In this document: in pieces, positions 15,022-19,606 of the stretch
How the letters are laid out: each line of letters starts with the position of its first letter
Position numbering within the stretch: the stretch's first letter is position 1
DNA from: Bacillota bacterium
Lineage (GTDB): Bacteria; Bacillota; Clostridia; Acetivibrionales; DSM-1351
Length of the DNA: 19,606 bases
Assembly: GCA_023431385.1 (NCBI GenBank)
Contig: JAEYWA010000089.1
Location: 1-19,606 of the forward strand
Direction of reading: 5' to 3'
The notes under the pieces: generated by a model
Told to the model about the DNA's origin: nothing
What the model saw: the letters and a program-made list of their open reading frames with translations, nothing else
The model's database searches: none
Made by a program: the position numbers and the translations under genes

Positions 15022-18000
15022 CTAGCTTGCCTTCTCTCCCATTTTCATCGAAACAATCTTTGACACACCATGCTCCTGCATGGTTACTCCATACATGGTG
15101 TCAGCAGCTTCCATGGTACCTTTACGGTGGGTAACCATGATAAACTGGGTCTTCTGAGAGAACTTTTTAAGATATTCACCAAATCTGTAGACATTAGCAT
15201 CATCCAATGCCGCCTCTATTTCATCCAGCAGACAGAAAGGGGTAGGCTTAAGTCTTAGAATTGCAAATAATAGGGCAATAGCTGTAAAAGCTCGCTCTCC
15301 TCCTGAGAGCAGCATCATATTCTGCAGCTTCTTTCCCGGTGGCTGAACTTCTATCTCAATGCCGCTTTCGAGTACATTATCCTGATCAGCAATAATTAGC
15401 TCAGCCCTGCCGCCACCAAACAATTCTCTATATACTATTCCAAAGTTCTCATTAATTAGCTTGAACTGCTCAATAAATTGCTTTTTCATTATTTGAACCA
15501 TCTCAAGTATTATCTTATGCAGCTTGTCCTTGGCCTGTTCCATGTCATTTTTTTGAACAGACATAAACTCAAAACGTTCCTTCGTTTTAATGTAATCATC
15601 AATTGCGGACACATTAACCGGACCTAAGGTTTTAATCTGCGCTCTGTAATCATTTATTGTCTTTTGTGCCTGCGGTATGCTTGGAAGCTCTTTTTTGATC
15701 TCCAATGCGCTTGAATATGTCAGTTCATATTCATCCCACATTCTGTCCTGAATAGCCTTCATTTCTGCTTCAGCCTTGGTATTCTTTACATCTATTCTGT
15801 TAAATTCCTCCTGAAGCAAAAGAATCGTTTTATTTGTGGAATTGAGTTTTTCAATAAAGTCTGAGGATTCCTCCTCCAAGACCTTCTTTTCTTCAACCAA
15901 TCTGTCTATCTCTAAAGTCTTGCCTGTTTTTTCATTCAGCAAACCTTTTATCAGATTTTCAAAACCTTCTATAGCTTGCTTTAACGATAGAATCTCATTC
16001 TCAGCCTTTTGCTTTTCATTCTGCTTTCTGGATAAGCTTTTCTGCATAGTTTCTTTTTCGTTATGTATTCTTTCCATGTGCTCATTGACGCTTTGAATAC
16101 TTTCAAGTATTGAATTAACAGATATTTTAAAGTCGGTTATTTCCTGATGCAGCTCATCCCTTACAGACTGGTCAGCTTTGAATTTTTCCTGATGCTCGGC
16201 TATTATTGCCTTGGTTTCAAATATATCTTTTTCAATGGCCTCAAGCTCTTCCTCATACTTTTTCTGTTCCAGAAGAGTTTCCTGTTCCTGCTTGACCACC
16301 TGATTTTTCTCATCATTCAGCATACCGATTTTAGCATCCGTCTTTCTTATATTGTCCTCCAGCATGGCAAGATGATTCTCATCTCTGGTTTTAACCAGCT
16401 CACTGTCCCTGAGTTTTGAATTTTCTTCATTGTATTCTGTCTCAATCTCAGACAACATATTTTTTATCTCTACGATTTTACTGCCTATTGAAATTTCCTC
16501 TTTTTTGAGTGCTTCTACCACAGCTTCCAATTCAGTAATCTCTCTACTTCGACTTAAAATGCCTGAGCTTTTATGATCGTTACTTCCTCCTGACATGGAA
16601 CCGCTGGTGCTCAATATATCTCCTTCCAGTGTAACAATTCTGAAGGAATATCCAAATTTCTTCGCTATACTGATACCAGCATCAAGGTTTTCAACAACTG
16701 CAACTCTCCCCAAAAGATTTAAGACAATACCGTTATATTTTGAATCACAGGTCACAATATCTGAGGCCAGTCCGCAAAAGCCTTGAAACCCCTGAAGCCT
16801 GCCAAGGGTATTCTCATCAAGTCTCTTCCCGTTAACTGAGGATATAGGCAAAAAAGTGGCTCTTCCCATTCTATTTCTTTTAAGGAATTCAATTGCCTTT
16901 TTAGCATCTTCTTCAGTTGAGGCTATAATATTTTGAAGTGAACCTCCCAGAGTCATTTCAATTGCTGTTTCATACTTTTTATCAACACTTATAAGTTGAG
17001 CCACAGTTCCGTGAATTCCACTTCCGAATTCACCTGAAGACTGACAAGCATTCATGATTTCCTTAACACTCCTGCTATAGCCCTCCATACTCTTTTCCAT
17101 ATCCTTAAGCATGCGGTGTCTGGAGGATTTGACCTGAATATCGGTTTTCACAGTACCATATTGTTTCTCAATGGTTACCAGAGTATTCTGCAGTTCTCTT
17201 TTCTCACTGGTCAATTCCTGCATTTTGGTATTGGAATGCTTGATAAGCTGAATGGTATTTCTAATACTTTCTGACAAGTCCTCTTTTTTCATGTTGTCTT
17301 TATCTTTTTCCAGCTTCAAGGTGTAAATTTCAGTTCCTATAGAGTTCTGTCTTTTTTTGAGATTTTCAATATGATTCTTAATATTATTTATTTGTGTTCT
17401 CTTATCAGATTGAAGGTCAAGCTTATCCATTATACCAGCTTTCAGTTTTTCAATCTGCTGTTCACTCTCACTTAATGTAGACACAATAGCATCCAGTTCC
17501 GACTGATAATTCTCAAGCTTTTTTGCAAAATCGGAATACTGTTTGTTCAAATAGTCTATTTTACCCTGCCGTGTTTTTTCTTCCTTTGAAAGGTCTTCAG
17601 ACTTGGTATTGATTTCGGATATTTCTTCTTCCAAGCGCTTTATATTTTGATCTAGACCGTTAATCTTTTCATTGTTCAAGTTTATTTCCGAGCTATTTTT
17701 CTCAAGGGTAGCTTCTATTACATAAAACTTATCTCTTGCTTCGGTAATATTGTCTTCAAGAGTTTTAAGCATTTCGGTTTTCTGCTGATTCTGTGCAGTT
17801 ATATTTCTAAGCTTTCTCTCTTCTGCCTCAATGTTTTCCCTTATATCTTTATACTGATCCTCATATTCCTTAATCTTTTCCTTATATTTATCTATACTAT
17901 CCAGATATACGTTTACTTCCAATTCCTTCAGGGCATCTCTCAGAGAAAGATACTTTTTCGCCGCATCAGATTGCTCTCTGAGGGGTTCCAACTGATTTTC

Positions 18001-18594
18001 CAGTTCACATATTATGTCATTTATTCTAACCAGATTCTGCTCGGTCAAATTAAGCTTTCTTTCAGCTTCCTGTTTTCTTACCTTATACTTCATTATTCCC
18101 GAGGCTTCCTCAAATATATGCCGTCTATCCTCAGATTTACTGCTGAGTATTTCATCAACTCGTCCCTGACCTATTATGGAGTAGCCATCGCGGCCTATAC
18201 CGGTATCCAGAAAAAGTTCATATATGTCTTTAAGTCGACATGACGTCTTGTTTATGTAATATTCACTTTCACCAGAACGATAAACCCTTCTTGCAATAGT
18301 CACTTCACTATAGGGTACAGGAAGATAATTGTCTGAATTATCAATGGTCAGTGCTACTTCCGCAAAGCCTACCGACTTTCTGTGTTCAGTTCCTGCAAAA
18401 ATGACATCCTCCATTTTGCTGCCTCGAAGAGTTTTTGCACTTTGCTCACCTAAAACCCATCTTACAGCATCTCCTATATTGCTTTTTCCACTGCCGTTGG
18501 GACCCACCACGGCTGTAATTCCTGATGTAAAATCCAGATTTATTTTGTCAGCAAATGATTTAAACCCTTGTATTTCAAGTTTCTTTAAATACAT
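15022..18594 (-). CDS. smc: Chromosome segregation protein SMC
   Basis: SMC is the ATPase of the condensin-like complex that compacts and separates chromosomes with ScpA and ScpB. At 1190 residues it has the usual length. The Walker A loop is GPNGSGKS (31-38), followed by a Q-loop region. A long Glu/Lys-rich coiled coil comes next. The central hinge lies roughly at 515-680 (from about GFGSGIHGTVAQLIS). The second coiled coil follows. The ATPase tail has signature LSGGERA (1096-1102) and Walker B FCLLDEIEAALDD with D1124 and E1125, then the H-loop TH (1155-1156). The ATG follows a GGGG(TG) site by six bases. ftsY begins 71 bp downstream. The rnc gene often found just before smc is not here; an aldo/keto reductase gene lies upstream. 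scpA and scpB are not in view. Confidence 0.97.
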   Translation of the reverse strand: MYLKKLEIQGFKSFADKINLDFTSGITAVVGPNGSGKSNIGDAVRWVLGEQSAKTLRGSKMEDVIFAGTEHRKSVGFAEVALTIDNSDNYLPVPYSEVTIARRVYRSGESEYYINKTSCRLKDIYELFLDTGIGRDGYSIIGQGRVDEILSSKSEDRRHIFEEASGIMKYKVRKQEAERKLNLTEQNLVRINDIICELENQLEPLREQSDAAKKYLSLRDALKELEVNVYLDSIDKYKEKIKEYEDQYKDIRENIEAEERKLRNITAQNQQKTEMLKTLEDNITEARDKFYVIEATLEKNSSEINLNNEKINGLDQNIKRLEEEISEINTKSEDLSKEEKTRQGKIDYLNKQYSDFAKKLENYQSELDAIVSTLSESEQQIEKLKAGIMDKLDLQSDKRTQINNIKNHIENLKKRQNSIGTEIYTLKLEKDKDNMKKEDLSESIRNTIQLIKHSNTKMQELTSEKRELQNTLVTIEKQYGTVKTDIQVKSSRHRMLKDMEKSMEGYSRSVKEIMNACQSSGEFGSGIHGTVAQLISVDKKYETAIEMTLGGSLQNIIASTEEDAKKAIEFLKRNRMGRATFLPISSVNGKRLDENTLGRLQGFQGFCGLASDIVTCDSKYNGIVLNLLGRVAVVENLDAGISIAKKFGYSFRIVTLEGDILSTSGSMSGGSNDHKSSGILSRSREITELEAVVEALKKEEISIGSKIVEIKNMLSEIETEYNEENSKLRDSELVKTRDENHLAMLEDNIRKTDAKIGMLNDEKNQVVKQEQETLLEQKKYEEELEAIEKDIFETKAIIAEHQEKFKADQSVRDELHQEITDFKISVNSILESIQSVNEHMERIHNEKETMQKSLSRKQNEKQKAENEILSLKQAIEGFENLIKGLLNEKTGKTLEIDRLVEEKKVLEEESSDFIEKLNSTNKTILLLQEEFNRIDVKNTKAEAEMKAIQDRMWDEYELTYSSALEIKKELPSIPQAQKTINDYRAQIKTLGPVNVSAIDDYIKTKERFEFMSVQKNDMEQAKDKLHKIILEMVQIMKKQFIEQFKLINENFGIVYRELFGGGRAELIIADQDNVLESGIEIEVQPPGKKLQNMMLLSGGERAFTAIALLFAILRLKPTPFCLLDEIEAALDDANVYRFGEYLKKFSQKTQFIMVTHRKGTMEAADTMYGVTMQEHGVSKIVSMKMGEKAS

Positions 18595-18742
18595 TGTACA
18601 CCCCGAAAATTTGATGTTATCCTTTTTAAAACTTGTATAAATTTTAACACACTTTAAGTTTTATTGGAAGGTTGTGCTATCTTTATTTACATTTTCATAA
18701 CAATTACTGCTATTAAATATTACTGCGGTTATTCTCATAAGA

Positions 18743-18808
18743 ACAATAGTTAATTACAATTAGCACAACAGTTAATTACAATTTGTACAATAGTTAATCA
18801 CATTAGCT
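18743..18808. repeat. Three tandem 22-bp direct repeats upstream of smc
   Basis: The units start at 18743, 18765 and 18787: ACAATAGTTAATTACAATT, ACAACAGTTAATTACAATT and ACAATAGTTAATCACATT, each followed by 3-4 more variable bases. Their common core is ACAAnAGTTAATnACA. The period is 22 bp, about two helical turns, so a protein could bind repeatedly on one face. They lie in the 265-bp gap between the aldo/keto reductase stop and the smc start, about 150 bp before smc. No ORF is present in the gap and no strong promoter is clear. Confidence 0.7.
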
Positions 18809-18859
18809 CAAGATATTTATACCCTTAGTAATGACTGCAACCCGATGGTGTTATTTACA

Positions 18860-19606
18860 CTACTTTAATCTCATGAATTTGCGTGCTAATCCTACTATTG
18901 GCCTGAAAAACAAACCTTCTATTTCCTTGCTTACAACTTTAAGTTGCTCACGAATTTCTATACTTTGGGGGCAATGGCTCTCGCACTTTCCGCAGCTGAC
19001 GCATTTTGATGCATATGCTGGTTTTACCGACATAGCGCCTAATGATTGGAAATACCTGAATCTTACCGATTTATCGTTGGTGAGGTACTTATCGTTATAA
19101 TGTGCAAAGCAGGCCGGAATATCTACTCCTGCCGGACATGGCAGGCAGTAGCCGCAGGCGGTGCAGGCAATCTTTGTTTTCTCCTGCATTATTTTTTTAA
19201 CCCTGTCAAATACAGCAATTTCTCCAGGTGATAAAGTATTTGAAACTGCCTCTGAAGCAATTCTTATATTATCATCAACCTGAGTTTCATCGCTCATTCC
19301 CGACAGAACCACATTAACCTCGGGATGATTCCATATCCATCTGAATGCCCATTCGGCAGGTGACCTGTCTTTATTATATTCTTGAAAAGCCTTATTAACC
19401 TCCGGAGGAAGATGTGTTACAAGCTTTCCTCCCCTTAACGGTTCCATAACTATTACCGGAATCCCCATACTGGCCGCAAGCATCAAGCCGTCCTTGGTCG
19501 CTTGGTTATTTTCATCCATATAATTGTACTGAATCTGACAGAAATCCCATGGATAAGCCGTTAATATCTGCTCAAAATCAGCTTTCCCACCGTGGAAGGA
19601 AAAGCC
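18860..19606 (-). CDS. Aldo/keto reductase with Fe-S domain (N-terminus outside window)
   Basis: The reading frame is open to the right edge, so the start of the gene is missing. An ATG at 19519 is internal, because the frame continues upstream as FSFHGGKADFEQILTAYPW, which is aldo/keto-reductase-like. The visible 248 residues comprise the end of the NAD(P)H-dependent TIM barrel (QYNYMDENNQATKDGLMLA, IPVIVMEPLRGGKL, AEWAFRWIWNHPEVNVVLSG). A C-terminal [4Fe-4S] domain of about 80 residues follows. Two Cys clusters are visible: CTACGYCLPCPAGVDIP and CVSCGKCESHCPQSIEI. This domain arrangement is common in anaerobes. The substrate is unknown. The stop is TAG at 18860-18862. Confidence 0.88.
   Translation of the reverse strand, partial: GFSFHGGKADFEQILTAYPWDFCQIQYNYMDENNQATKDGLMLAASMGIPVIVMEPLRGGKLVTHLPPEVNKAFQEYNKDRSPAEWAFRWIWNHPEVNVVLSGMSDETQVDDNIRIASEAVSNTLSPGEIAVFDRVKKIMQEKTKIACTACGYCLPCPAGVDIPACFAHYNDKYLTNDKSVRFRYFQSLGAMSVKPAYASKCVSCGKCESHCPQSIEIREQLKVVSKEIEGLFFRPIVGLARKFMRLK

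Noticed and set aside
15070..18640. Plus-strand frames opposite smc (for example 15836-16096 and 17971-18243)
   Set aside because: They are reverse-frame shadows of the Glu/Lys-rich coiled coil of SMC. None has a supported start.

Overview
The window looks like chromosomal DNA of an anaerobic, low-GC, Gram-positive bacterium of the class Clostridia. The grounds are AT-rich DNA, strong AGGAGG-type ribosome binding sites, a class III (oxygen-sensitive) ribonucleotide reductase, a DUF1540 protein, an SMC-FtsY gene pair and a type II pantothenate kinase. A cellulolytic Ruminiclostridium-like species is my guess from general resemblance only. There are no rRNA, tRNA, CRISPR, phage or insertion-sequence features. 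Most genes are conserved housekeeping or transport genes.

Layout. Positions 1-2514 (plus strand) hold an OPT-family transporter, cut by the left edge, and a type II pantothenate kinase that appears cotranscribed with it. A perfect bidirectional terminator at 2543-2574 separates them from the convergent genes that follow. From here on all confident genes except one lie on the minus strand. Positions 2596-3471 hold a CPBP (Abi) family membrane protease gene broken by two single-base indels that compensate each other. Upstream of it, at 3648-3797, is an unlisted 49-codon ORF whose C-terminus resembles an AgrD cyclic-lactone autoinducer precursor. Positions 3868-6798 hold nrdG and nrdD. They are read from a promoter near 7049-7078 that is bracketed by two NrdR boxes exactly 31 bp apart, and a 19-bp perfect hairpin lies between the two genes. 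A DUF1540 mini-protein gene (7246-7419) runs divergently on the plus strand.

Positions 7585-10826 (minus) hold a YdbC/PC4-like single-stranded nucleic-acid binding protein, a ROK-family sugar kinase and a KimA-type potassium importer. Positions 11118-18594 (minus) hold smc, ftsY and a UPF0182 giant membrane protein in one apparent operon. It ends in a terminator at 11052-11098. Positions 18860-19606 hold the C-terminal part of an Fe-S aldo/keto reductase, cut by the right edge. Three tandem 22-bp repeats lie between it and smc.

How the genes work together. NrdD and NrdG supply dNTPs without oxygen under NrdR control. SMC compacts the chromosome and FtsY docks ribosomes making membrane proteins, a standard Firmicutes pairing. 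KimA imports K+. OPT and CoaW may link uptake of a small molecule to coenzyme A synthesis. The least explained part is 2596-3806, the possible peptide and CPBP protease locus. The rest is conventional, apart from some regulatory repeats and hairpins listed under findings.
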